A DNA stretch of 64,000 nt from Frateuria_A sp049727805 (GTDB lineage: Bacteria; Pseudomonadota; Gammaproteobacteria; Xanthomonadales; Rhodanobacteraceae), in the NCBI RefSeq assembly GCF_049727805.1, contig NZ_JBCNYA010000007.1:78612-142611 (forward strand), read 5' to 3'. The notes beneath the pieces were generated by a model. The model ran no database searches. It worked only from the letters and a program-made list of their open reading frames with translations, and was not told the origin of the DNA. Position numbers and translations under genes: made by a program. Shown in pieces: positions 16,563 through 24,124 of this stretch (position 1 is its first letter; each line of letters starts with the position of its first letter).

Positions 16563-17744
16563 CTAAAGTTCGACCTTCAAATGCGCTGCCGCACGTACCG
16601 CCTTCGCGCGAGCCGCTTCGATGTCGACGTCCCTGGCCAGCGTCACCGCCATGCGCCGGCGCCCTTTCACCTCCGGCTTGCCGAAGATGCGCAACTGCGT
16701 ATCCGGTTCGGCCAGCGCCTCGGCCACGCCGTGGTAGCGCGGATGGCGCCCTTCGCCCTCCACCAGCACCGCGCACGACGCCGACGGGCCCCACTGGCGG
16801 ATCAGCGGGATCGGCAGGCCCAGGATCGCGCGCGCATGCAGCGCGAATTCCGACAACTCCTGCGAGACGAGCGTCACCAGTCCGGTGTCGTGGGGCCGCG
16901 GGCTGACCTCGGAAAAGATCACCGCATCGCCACGGACGAAGAACTCCACGCCGAACACGCCCCAACCGCCCAGCCCCTGGGTGATCGCCGCGGCCTGGCG
17001 CTGCGCCTCGGCCAGTGCCGCTTCGCTCATCGGCTGCGGCTGCCACGACTCGCGGTAGTCGCCATGCTCCTGCCGATGGCCGATCGGCAGGCAGAAGCTG
17101 GTGCCGTCGCGGTGGCGCACGGTGAGCAGGGTGATCTCGTAATCGAAGTCGATGAAGCCCTCGACGATCACCCGCCCCTGCCCCGCGCGCCCGCCGGACT
17201 GCGCGTAGTCCCAGGCCTCGTCCAGCTCCGAGGCATCGCGCACCGTGCTCTGTCCCTTGCCCGAGGAGCTCATCACCGGCTTGATGACGAACGGATAGCC
17301 GATCGCCTGTGCCGCCGCGCGGTACTCCGCCTGCGTGTCGCAGAAGCGGTAGGGCGAAGTGGGCAGGCCCAGCTCCTCGGCGGCCAGGCGGCGGATGCCT
17401 TCACGGTCCATGGTGAGCCACGCCGCGCGCGCGGTCGGGATCACGCGCAGGCCCTCTTTCTCCAGCTCGACCAGGGTGGGCGTGTGGATCGCCTCGATCT
17501 CCGGCACCACCAGATCCGGCTTCTCGCGCGCGATCAGCGCACGCAGCGCCGCGCCGTCGAGCATGTCGATCACGTGGCTGCGATGGGCCACCTGCATCGC
17601 GGGCGCATCGGCATAGCGGTCGACCGCGATCACTTCCACGCCGAAGCGCTGCAGCTCGATCGCCACTTCCTTGCCCAGCTCCCCCGAGCCGAGTAGGAGG
17701 ACGCGCACAGCGTGGTCGGAAAGCGGCGTGCCGAAAGGCTTCAT
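16563..17744 (-). CDS. purT: Formate-dependent phosphoribosylglycinamide formyltransferase
   Basis: The 393-residue ATP-grasp enzyme uses formate and ATP to formylate GAR in the third step of purine synthesis. N-terminal VLLLGSGELGKEVAIELQRFG is the GAR-binding Rossmann part. PFVIKPVMSSSGKGQS is the ATP-grasp loop, and VEFFVRGDAVIFSEVSPRPHDTG gives the magnesium ligands. It has the expected length of about 390 and clear start context at 17744. It is monocistronic here, bounded by R1 repeats downstream. Confidence 0.95.
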   Translation of the reverse strand: MKPFGTPLSDHAVRVLLLGSGELGKEVAIELQRFGVEVIAVDRYADAPAMQVAHRSHVIDMLDGAALRALIAREKPDLVVPEIEAIHTPTLVELEKEGLRVIPTARAAWLTMDREGIRRLAAEELGLPTSPYRFCDTQAEYRAAAQAIGYPFVIKPVMSSSGKGQSTVRDASELDEAWDYAQSGGRAGQGRVIVEGFIDFDYEITLLTVRHRDGTSFCLPIGHRQEHGDYRESWQPQPMSEAALAEAQRQAAAITQGLGGWGVFGVEFFVRGDAVIFSEVSPRPHDTGLVTLVSQELSEFALHARAILGLPIPLIRQWGPSASCAVLVEGEGRHPRYHGVAEALAEPDTQLRIFGKPEVKGRRRMAVTLARDVDIEAARAKAVRAAAHLKVEL

Positions 17745-17855
17745 GGACGGGTTCCCTGGAAGAATCCGCGCATTGTAGGGCTACGCTGCACTGCGGATTG
17801 ACGCCGGCGCCGCCAACCGTTCCACTGGGCCCGTCATCCGTCCCCGGGGTTGACC

Positions 17856-19379
17856 ATGCGCCGTGCCCTGCTCAGCTTGCTGCCCGCGATTTGGCTGGGC
17901 ATCTGTAGTGCCGCACATGCGGGCGCACCGGTACACACCGACTGGATGACCGTGCTGCTCGGCGGCCGCAAGGTCGGCCATATCGCGATCGAGCGCGAGC
18001 GCAAGGACGGCGTCCTCACCACCACGCAGACGCTGGCGCTGGACCTCAGCCGCGCAGGCAAGCCTATGCACCTGGGCAACATGAGTCGCAGCCTGGAGGG
18101 TCCTGGTGGCGAGCCGCTGGGCTTCGCCGCACGCACGCGGATGTCGTCGATGGACAGCACGGTGGAAGCCCGCCCCGACGATGCCGGCCGTTACCTGGTC
18201 ACCACCACGGTGGGCGGCCAGACGCGCACCTCGCTGATGGACTGGCCCGGCGGCGCCCTGCTCGCCGAGGGCCAGCGCCTGGTCACGGTGGCCGCCGGGC
18301 ACGCGGCCGGCACTCGCTATCGCCTGCAGGAATTCGATCCGTCGAGCCAGCAGGTGATCGACGTGCAGGTGGACGTGCTCGGCGACGAGACCGTGGCCCT
18401 GCCTGACGGCGCGATGCGCCTGAGCCACCAACGCCAGACACTCGCGCTGGCGCATGGCCGGCAGACCCTCGACCTGTGGGTCGACGACCGGGGCATCGCG
18501 CGCAAGGGCCTGATGAACCTGCTCGGCCAGCCGCTGGAGATGCTCGCCTGCGACCAGGCCTGCGCGATGGCGCCCAACCAGTCGGTGGACATGTTGCGCG
18601 CCGCCACCATCGATTCACCGCGGCTGCTGCCGGCCTACGTGCGCAGCCAGCCGATGCGCTACCGCATCCATGTCAGCGGCGGCGTCGGGCAACCCTTCAT
18701 CACCACCGACGAGCAGCAGGTCACCGCGCTCGGCGGGGACGACTGGATGGTCGACGTGGGTGGCCCCCACGCGGGCCGGCAGGCGCCGCCGCAGCCTTCC
18801 GACAGCGAGCCCAACGCCTGGCTGCAGTCCGATGCCCCGGCGATCCGCCGCCTGGCCATGCAGGCCGTGCATGGCGCACGCGACGACCTGCAGCGCATGC
18901 GTCGCCTGCGCCTGTTCGTCAGCGGCTACATCACCGCACACGGGCTGGACGTTGGCTACGCGTCCGCACTGGAAGTAGTCGACAGCCGCGAGGGCGACTG
19001 CACCGAATACGCCGTGCTGCTGGCGGCAATGGCGCGCGCGCAAGGCATTCCGGCGCGGGTGGTCAGCGGCATGGTGTATGCCGACCGCTTCGCCGGCGGC
19101 TCGCGCCTGTTCATTCCGCACGAGTGGGTACAGGCCTGGGTCGACGGCCGCTGGCAGAGTTTCGACGCGGCCCTGAAGCATTTCGACAGCACGCACCTGG
19201 CGCTGGCCAGCGGCGACGGCGACCCCTGGCATTTCGCCGCCACCACACAATGGTTCGGCAACCTGCACATCCGCCAGGCGGTGGCGGACCTGGACCTGAG
19301 CACCCCGGCCGGTGGCCCGCCGTCGGCGGCGCCGCCGGGCAACGCAGGCGGCGGCAACCTTGGCGGACGCGGCGGCTGA
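17856..19379 (+). CDS. Exported transglutaminase-like protein
   Basis: The product (507 residues) has a signal peptide (LLSLLPAIWLGICSAAHAGA). After a beta-rich region of about 300 residues comes a transglutaminase/protease-like core with the triad in REGDCTEYAVLLAAMARAQGIPAR (Cys), FIPHEWVQAWVDGRW (His) and QSFDAAL (Asp). The tail is glycine/proline rich. Periplasmic proteins of this type may cross-link or hydrolyse peptide bonds; the substrate is not known. The ATG at 17856 is preferred over the in-frame TTG at 17850. It precedes the SPFH operon by about 60 bases on the same strand. Confidence 0.85.
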   Translation: MRRALLSLLPAIWLGICSAAHAGAPVHTDWMTVLLGGRKVGHIAIERERKDGVLTTTQTLALDLSRAGKPMHLGNMSRSLEGPGGEPLGFAARTRMSSMDSTVEARPDDAGRYLVTTTVGGQTRTSLMDWPGGALLAEGQRLVTVAAGHAAGTRYRLQEFDPSSQQVIDVQVDVLGDETVALPDGAMRLSHQRQTLALAHGRQTLDLWVDDRGIARKGLMNLLGQPLEMLACDQACAMAPNQSVDMLRAATIDSPRLLPAYVRSQPMRYRIHVSGGVGQPFITTDEQQVTALGGDDWMVDVGGPHAGRQAPPQPSDSEPNAWLQSDAPAIRRLAMQAVHGARDDLQRMRRLRLFVSGYITAHGLDVGYASALEVVDSREGDCTEYAVLLAAMARAQGIPARVVSGMVYADRFAGGSRLFIPHEWVQAWVDGRWQSFDAALKHFDSTHLALASGDGDPWHFAATTQWFGNLHIRQAVADLDLSTPAGGPPSAAPPGNAGGGNLGGRGG

Positions 19380-19390
19380 CGGCACTTGCA

Positions 19391-19410
19391 TTTGATATGT
19401 TTTTGATATC
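19391..19410 (+). promoter_or_regulatory. Tandem TTTGATAT boxes upstream of the SPFH operon
   Basis: Two direct copies of TTTGATAT (19391-19398 and 19402-19409) start 11 bases apart, one turn of the helix, inside a short A+T-rich island in otherwise G+C-rich DNA. Ribbon-helix-helix repressors typically bind such closely spaced repeats, and the operon encodes an Arc-like protein two genes downstream. Function as an operator is inference. The island may also contain the promoter, though no unambiguous -35/-10 pair is seen. Confidence 0.45.
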
Positions 19411-19440
19411 TACTTCCCACACTCTCAGGGAGGTAGCGTC

Positions 19441-20307
19441 ATGAACGAGCGCAAGGGTTTTTCGATCGCCGGCATCCCCTTCATCGGGGTTTGTCTGCTG
19501 CTGGCCGCCATCGGCGTGTTCCTGCTGGTCAGCGCCGATCCGGCGCAGCCGGCGCCGCACGTGATCCCGGGCATCCTGCTGTTGCTGTTCACCGGTTTCC
19601 TGCTCAAGGGCTTCTTCCAGGTCGCCCCGAACGAGGCGCAGGTGATGCAGTTGTTCGGCCGTTACGCCGGCAGCGTGCGCGAGGAAGGCCTGCGCTGGAC
19701 CAACCCGTTCTACAGCAAGCGCCGCGTCTCGCTGCGCGTGCGCAACTTCGAGAGCGGCCGGCTGAAGGTCAACGACAACGACGGCAACCCGATCGAGATC
19801 GCCGCAGTGGTGGTCTGGCAGGTGGTCGACACGGCCGAGGCGGTGTTCCGCGTGGAGGACTACGAGAACTTCGTGCACATCCAGAGCGAGTCGGCGCTGC
19901 GCCAGATGGCGCAAAGCTACCCGTACGACGCGCACGACGACGGCCAGCCCTCGCTGCGCAGCCATGGCGAGGTCATCAACAACCACCTGCGCGACGAGAT
20001 CCAGGCGCGGCTGGAACAGGCCGGCGTGCAGGTGATCGAGGCGCGCATCAGCCACCTCGCCTACGCGCAGGAAATCGCCCAGGCGATGCTGCAGCGCCAG
20101 CAGGCCGGCGCCATCATCGCGGCGCGCACGAAGATCGTCGAAGGCGCGGTGAGCATGGTCGAGATGGCACTGGACCAGTTGAGCCGCCGCGGCGTGGTCG
20201 AGCTGGACGAGGAGCGCAGGGCCGCGATGGTCAGCAACCTGCTGGTGGTGCTGTGCGGCGAGCGCGGCACCCAGCCGGTGGTCAACACCGGCACGCTGTA
20301 CGGCTGA
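19441..20307 (+). CDS. SPFH-domain (stomatin/prohibitin-like) membrane protein
   Basis: The 288-residue protein has two N-terminal hydrophobic segments (about residues 9-30 and 40-57) and then an SPFH domain: VAPNEAQVMQLFGRYAGSVREEG, TNPFYSKRRVSLRVRNFESG and VVVWQVVDTAEAVFRVEDYENFV. The helical region after it (EEAR-type: QARLEQAGVQVIEARISHLAYA) would form the oligomeric coiled coil. Such proteins organise membrane microdomains and control membrane proteases. It is first in an apparent three-gene operon. The ribosome site AGGGAGG stands 8-10 bases upstream. Confidence 0.88.
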   Translation: MNERKGFSIAGIPFIGVCLLLAAIGVFLLVSADPAQPAPHVIPGILLLLFTGFLLKGFFQVAPNEAQVMQLFGRYAGSVREEGLRWTNPFYSKRRVSLRVRNFESGRLKVNDNDGNPIEIAAVVVWQVVDTAEAVFRVEDYENFVHIQSESALRQMAQSYPYDAHDDGQPSLRSHGEVINNHLRDEIQARLEQAGVQVIEARISHLAYAQEIAQAMLQRQQAGAIIAARTKIVEGAVSMVEMALDQLSRRGVVELDEERRAAMVSNLLVVLCGERGTQPVVNTGTLYG

Positions 20308-20318
20308 GGAGACACACC

Positions 20319-20396
20319 ATGAGCTACGCCATTCCGGTCATCTTGGTGATCCTGATCATCGCCGTTGCCGTCGCCGCGCGCCGCAGGCGCGACTGA
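20319..20396 (+). CDS. 25-residue single-helix membrane peptide
   Basis: A short frame with a strong ribosome site (GAGGAG, about eight bases before ATG 20319) encodes 25 residues: a hydrophobic stretch PVILVILIIAVAVAA followed by RRRRD. It begins 11 bases after the SPFH stop and ends four bases before the Arc-like gene, so it fits snugly in the operon. Its composition is that of a small inner-membrane peptide with a cytoplasmic basic tail. No family is recognised; a partner role for the SPFH protein is speculation. Confidence 0.55.
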   Translation: MSYAIPVILVILIIAVAVAARRRRD

Positions 20397-20400
20397 GCCG

Positions 20401-20604
20401 ATGCCCGCGGAGAAAAAAGCCTACCCGTTGCGGATCAGCGCGAGCGTGCTCGAAGCCATGCAGCGCTGGTCCGACGACGAGTTGCGCAGCGTCAACGCGC
20501 AGATCGAATACGTGCTGCGCGAGGCGCTGCGCAAGTCGGGGCGATTGAAGCCCGGCACGGCCAAGCCGGTGGTGGACGACGAGCCGGACCCGGACAGGCG
20601 CTAG
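20401..20604 (+). CDS. Arc-like ribbon-helix-helix DNA-binding protein
   Basis: The 67-residue product has the ribbon-helix-helix pattern of the Arc/HicB-type superfamily: the strand YPLRISASVLEAMQRWSDDEL, then the helix RSVNAQIEYVLREALRKSGR and an acidic-basic tail. The NAQIEYVLREAL helix is diagnostic of Arc-like proteins. It is the last gene of the SPFH operon and probably regulates it through the tandem boxes at 19391-19410. No toxin gene is adjacent. Confidence 0.78.
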   Translation: MPAEKKAYPLRISASVLEAMQRWSDDELRSVNAQIEYVLREALRKSGRLKPGTAKPVVDDEPDPDRR

Positions 20605-20644
20605 CCGGTCCGGTGGGCGATGTCCCTGCGCGGGAGCGGGGCGC

Positions 20645-21019
20645 TCAACGCGAAGCCATCGATTGCGGTCGCAGTCCCGGCAGCCGTACCACCCGCGTGC
20701 CGTCGTCGCCCAGCACCACCAGCCAGCGGCCCTCGAGCACCAGCTTGTCGACGTCGCCCAGTCCGGAAGCGCGGTCCAGCGTGCCCAGCGGACGGCCGTC
20801 GCGCGCATCGTAGGCCTGGATGCGGTCGTACCGCCGGTCGGCCACCAGCAGCCAGTCGTGGCCGTCGCCGGTCCAGCGCACGAGTTGCTTCTGCGGTTGG
20901 GGCGGCGGTGATGGCGCCATGAACCCGGCCAGCATCGCCGCGGCCAGGAAGGTCACGGCAAAGCCGGCTCGCCCGTCGAGCTGGCGCAGGGATCGTGGCA
21001 GGAGCGGGTATCGGCGCAT
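20645..21019 (-). CDS. Small anchored protein with propeller-like strands
   Basis: The predicted product is 124 residues with one membrane helix near the N terminus (FAVTFLAAAMLAGFMA) and a proline-rich linker. The remainder reads like two WD/PQQ-type strands (WLLVADRRYDRIQAYDARDGRPLG and KLVLEGRWLVVLGDDGTRVVRL). No family is recognised. The ATG at 21043 is an alternative start. Ribosome sites are weak for both, so the exact start is uncertain. The protein is probably periplasmic and may bind a ligand or partner. Confidence 0.5.
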   Translation of the reverse strand: MRRYPLLPRSLRQLDGRAGFAVTFLAAAMLAGFMAPSPPPQPQKQLVRWTGDGHDWLLVADRRYDRIQAYDARDGRPLGTLDRASGLGDVDKLVLEGRWLVVLGDDGTRVVRLPGLRPQSMASR

Positions 21020-21050
21020 GCACGCAGCATCGCGCCGGGGCATGACGCCG

Positions 21051-21446
21051 CTATGACGGGGCCTTGTCCGTGTGATGAAAGGCCAGCCCCAGCGCGATCC
21101 AGCCCACGATGAACGCGAGACCGCCCAGCGGCGTGATCGCCCCGCACCCGCGCGGCGCGCCCAGCGCCAGCGCATAGAGGCTGCCGCTGAAGAGCACGAT
21201 GCCGATGGTGAACGCGGCCAACGCACAGCGCCGGGCCCGCCCCGTCGGCGCGAGGCAGGCGACCGCCAGCGCCAGCGCATGCCAGAAGTGGTACTGCGAG
21301 GCGGTATGCCAGAGCTCCCGCCCTCCGGCATCGAGCACGCCGCGCAACGCGTGCGCGCCGAACGCGCCGAGCAGCACCGCGCTGGCGCCGGCAGCGGCGA
21401 CCAGCCAGGGCATCGCGCGGGTCATGGCAGGGACAGGTTGTCGCAT
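21051..21446 (-). CDS. DUF423 (YgdD-type) membrane protein
   Basis: This product (131 residues, four membrane helices) matches the DUF423 family: AAGASAVLLGAFGAHALRG, WHTASQYHFWHALALAVACL, GIVLFSGSLYALAL and ITPLGGLAFIVGWIALGLAF. The last block is the family signature. Function unknown. The start at 21446 has GAGGAG three bases upstream; an internal ATG at 21425 begins directly at the first helix and is a real alternative. Confidence 0.85.
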   Translation of the reverse strand: MRQPVPAMTRAMPWLVAAAGASAVLLGAFGAHALRGVLDAGGRELWHTASQYHFWHALALAVACLAPTGRARRCALAAFTIGIVLFSGSLYALALGAPRGCGAITPLGGLAFIVGWIALGLAFHHTDKAPS

Positions 21447-21517
21447 AGGCTCCTCGTCGGCCGCGCCCGCACCACCGCGTGGCGTATGCTGGTGCGATGC
21501 ATCGCCCGGATTCTTGC

Positions 21518-22120
21518 ATGAAGCCCTCGCGCCTGGCCCGCCTGCTCCTGCTGCTCGGCGCCGTCCTGCTGCTGGCCGCCTGCCATCGCGAGGATGCCCT
21601 GCCCTGGCGCCTGACCGACATCAGCGGCCACATGCCCGACCTCGCCTTCCAGCTCACCGACGATCTCGGCAAACCGGTGACGGGCGAGGACTACCGCGGC
21701 AAGGTGGTGCTGCTGTACTTCGGCTACACGCACTGCCCGGACGTGTGCCCGCTCACGCTGGCGCACCTGCATGCGGTGCTGCAGCGCATCGGCGCGAAGG
21801 CGGACGATGCGCGCATCCTGTTCGTGAGCGTCGATCCCGCGCGCGATACGCCGGCGATCATGCACGCCTACGTCAATGCCTTCGACAAGCGCGCGGTGGG
21901 TCTGACCGGCACGCCACGCGAGCTGGAAAAACTCAGCAAGCGCTACCGCTCGGCGTTCACCCGCGAGCCGTCCCAGGCGAACGGCCAGTACGAGGTCAGC
22001 CACAGCTCGGCGATCTACCTGTTCGACCGCCAGGGCCACGCGCGCCTGCTGGCCACGCCCGCCGCCTCGCAGGACGACCTCGTGCACGACCTCTACCTGC
22101 TGCTGGAAACCGGAAAATGA
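21518..22120 (+). CDS. SCO1/SenC-family copper lipoprotein
   Basis: The 200-residue product has a lipoprotein signal (LLLLLGAVLLLAAC, lipidated Cys22) and a thioredoxin-like SCO domain. The copper motif is HCPDVCP (Cys73, Cys77), and the third ligand is the His in YEVSHSSAIYLF. SCO proteins deliver copper to, or reduce, the CuA site of cytochrome c oxidase at the periplasmic face. It overlaps the PCu(A)C gene by four bases (ATGA), and a CtaG gene lies convergently downstream, forming an oxidase copper module. An ATG at 21497 is an alternative start. Confidence 0.9.
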   Translation: MKPSRLARLLLLLGAVLLLAACHREDALPWRLTDISGHMPDLAFQLTDDLGKPVTGEDYRGKVVLLYFGYTHCPDVCPLTLAHLHAVLQRIGAKADDARILFVSVDPARDTPAIMHAYVNAFDKRAVGLTGTPRELEKLSKRYRSAFTREPSQANGQYEVSHSSAIYLFDRQGHARLLATPAASQDDLVHDLYLLLETGK

Positions 22121-22557
22121 CGCTCCGCCCACTGTCCCTGCTGCTCGCCGGCCTGCTTTGTGCCGGCGCCGCGCACGCCACCCAGGCCGACCACGTGCAT
22201 GCGAGCGAGGCGTGGATCCGCGTCATGCCGGCCAACCTGCCGGCCGGCGGCTACGTCGTCCTGCGCAACGGGGGCGACCAACCGGCCGTGCTCGACGGCG
22301 CGAGCAGCACCGCCTACGGCAGCGTGATGCTGCACCAGAGCTCGACCGACACCGGCATGGGCCGCATGCGCATGGTCGACAGCCTGACCGTGCCCGCGCA
22401 TGGCCAGGTCGCACTGGCGCCGGGCGGCTACCACTTCATGCTGATGGATGCAGGCAAGCCGGTGCAGCCCGGCCAGACCGTGCAGCTGACCCTGCATTTC
22501 GCCGACGGCAGCACGCTGGCCACCGGTTTCCTTGCCAAGCCCGCGAACGCGCTGTAA
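22117..22557 (+). CDS. Periplasmic copper chaperone PCu(A)C
   Basis: The 146-residue product carries a signal peptide (SLLLAGLLCAGAAHA) and one PCu(A)C domain. The copper(I)-binding residues appear as VMLHQSS...MRMV and GGYHFMLMD, close to the family motif H-M-x10-M-x21-H-x-M. It delivers copper to SCO or directly to the CuA centre. Start overlaps the SCO stop (ATGA), so the two are translationally coupled. Confidence 0.9.
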   Translation: MTLRPLSLLLAGLLCAGAAHATQADHVHASEAWIRVMPANLPAGGYVVLRNGGDQPAVLDGASSTAYGSVMLHQSSTDTGMGRMRMVDSLTVPAHGQVALAPGGYHFMLMDAGKPVQPGQTVQLTLHFADGSTLATGFLAKPANAL

Positions 22558-22569
22558 CCGCGCGCATCC

Positions 22570-22637
22570 CGTAGGGAGGGCTTCAGCCCACCATCGGGAA
22601 GTATGGCGAAAGGCGGTGGGCTGAAGCCCACCCTACG
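22570..22637. repeat. R2 palindrome doublet, copy b
   Basis: Two inverted R2 units (22571-22592 and 22614-22637) lie between the convergent PCu(A)C and CtaG genes. The right unit provides the minus-strand TAG (22633-22635) that ends the CtaG gene. The pair could fold into a large stem and might serve as a bidirectional transcription stop; there is no T run. Confidence 0.85.
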
Positions 22638-23493
22638 CGTCGCGCACGACCGCGCGTTGGTGCCCGCGATGCTCGCGTCGGATCCGCCCGCGCCGCGACA
22701 GCGCCAGCCACTGGCGCAGCGCCAGCAATGCGCCGACCGATTCGATCATGGCCGCCGGCACCCAGGTGATCACGCCGCCGACCATCTGCCCGGTCAGCAC
22801 GTTGAAGGTGAACGCGCGGCCGCAGATTTCGAAGATCGGGTAAAGGTCGGTTTTCGAGAACGTGACGATCGCGCCAGCCAGGATCTGCGGCGACATCGTG
22901 ATCGCCGGCGAGAGCACGCGTAGCCCCGGGGTCATCCGTCCCGGCGGGCGTGGCCGATGGTCGAGCACCAGCGCCCAGTAGATGAAGCCGCTGCCGAGCA
23001 TGGTCCAGTTCATGAAGCGGTAGATGCGCCAGTCGAGCATCGCCAGCGTCTGCATCGACGGGATCAGCCAGACCAGGATGAAGCCGATGAACAGGAACGT
23101 CGCCAGCGCCGGGTTGAACAGCACCGCGCTCAGCGCCCGCCAGACGGCCGATTTCCGCGCGGGCCGCAGCCAGCGCACACGCCAACTGAGCGGCAGGCCC
23201 GCGCGCAGCACGCCCGCCGGATAGGAAGCCACCACCAGCAGCGGCGCCAGATGGTGCAGCAGCACCTGCTGGATGCGGTGCATGAAGAACTCGTGCTCCG
23301 CGTAGTAATCCAGGTAGGTGTGCAGCGACAGGTAGATGATCGCCATGCCGCTCCAGAACGACACGCGCCGGCCGAGGCTCACGCCAAGCGCGCGCGCCCC
23401 CCGCCAGTACAGCACTGCGGCCAGCAGGAAGCTCGCGAGAAACACCCACGAGAACTCCCACGGCACGATCCATTTGAGCAACAGCGCCATCAC
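22633..23493 (-). CDS. Cytochrome c oxidase assembly factor, caa3-type CtaG
   Basis: The 286-residue membrane protein has about seven helices and matches the CtaG family of caa3 oxidases: SLHTYLDYYAEHEFFMHRIQQVLLHHLAPLLVV, with conserved histidines, and later FTFNVLTGQMVGGVITWVPAAMIESVGAL. It probably helps copper insertion into subunit I/II. It is convergent with the SCO/PCu(A)C pair, matching a shared copper role. The last Ala and the stop come from the R2 repeat. Confidence 0.85.
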   Translation of the reverse strand: MMALLLKWIVPWEFSWVFLASFLLAAVLYWRGARALGVSLGRRVSFWSGMAIIYLSLHTYLDYYAEHEFFMHRIQQVLLHHLAPLLVVASYPAGVLRAGLPLSWRVRWLRPARKSAVWRALSAVLFNPALATFLFIGFILVWLIPSMQTLAMLDWRIYRFMNWTMLGSGFIYWALVLDHRPRPPGRMTPGLRVLSPAITMSPQILAGAIVTFSKTDLYPIFEICGRAFTFNVLTGQMVGGVITWVPAAMIESVGALLALRQWLALSRRGRIRREHRGHQRAVVRDA

Positions 23494-23682
23494 CGGCCCG
23501 CACGATCACCAGCCTGCAAGGATAGCCCCCGCGACGCGGTGCTGGGGCGCTTGCGGCAGATTGCCGCCTTGATGCTCACGCAGGCGCCGGTCGCAAGTTC
23601 GAGGCGAGCCCCGCCCCCTCACCCCAGCCCTCTCCCCGGAGGGGAGAGGGAGCCCGCTCGTCGTGTGACCACACACACCGCC

Positions 23683-23773
23683 TTTGCTCTCGGCCTTTGC
23701 TTTTGGCCTTTGCTTTTGGCCTTTGCTTTTGGCCTTTGCTTTTGGCCTTTGCTTTTGGCCTTTGCTCTTGGCG
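23683..23773. repeat. Minisatellite array of copy B (13-base unit TTTGCTTTTGGCC)
   Basis: Seven consecutive 13-base units fill 23683-23773. The middle five are exact TTTGCTTTTGGCC, the first is TTTGCTCTCGGCC and the last TTTGCTCTTGGCG. The unit is one base shorter than that of copy A and differs in its interior, so the arrays evolved separately while the core stayed alike. Confidence 0.9.
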
Positions 23774-23988
23774 GTCGCTCTTCTGAAAAGTGCGCGCAGG
23801 AAGCGCGCTGCTCTTCCGGGCCCCTATGGCGCGGCGGGCGGTGGCGGAAAAGCCCGAAGGGTGGCCGGCAGGACGCCGGCCAGTTTTTCGTCGGGGCTTC
23901 GAGCCCCGTCGAAAAACCCCGCCACCCGCCCGCGCACCCGGAGGGCAGGATGCCCGCAGGGCGCGCCATCGGGGTGCCCTTCTCTTTG

Positions 23989-24022
23989 GTTACTTTCTCT
24001 TGGGCAAGCAAGAGAAAGTGAC
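23989..24022. repeat. Conserved core hairpin of copy B
   Basis: A 13-bp stem (23989-24001 with 24010-24022, one T-G pair) encloses the loop GGGCAAGC, as in copy A. Four successive pairs are swapped relative to A with pairing kept. Confidence 0.85.
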
Positions 24023-24124
24023 TCGGGCGCCGAAGGCGGCCGAAAGCTCTTGCTCGACGAACACCGAGGCGAGCCCCGGCCCCTCACCCCCAGCCCTCTC
24101 CCCGGAGAGGAGAGGGAGTAACGG

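Larger units (their letters stand above)
23601..24118. repeat. Composite dispersed repeat, copy B (about 518 bp)
   Basis: This is the second copy of the element at 11991-12510. It has R1 palindromes in direct orientation at both ends (23601-23652, 24066-24118), a non-conserved spacer, a tandem array and a core almost identical to copy A. Differences from A include small indels and the compensatory changes in the terminal hairpin. It occupies the whole gap between the CtaG and GldG-like genes. Open frames here give the same low-complexity peptides as in copy A and are not credible genes. Confidence 0.85.
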
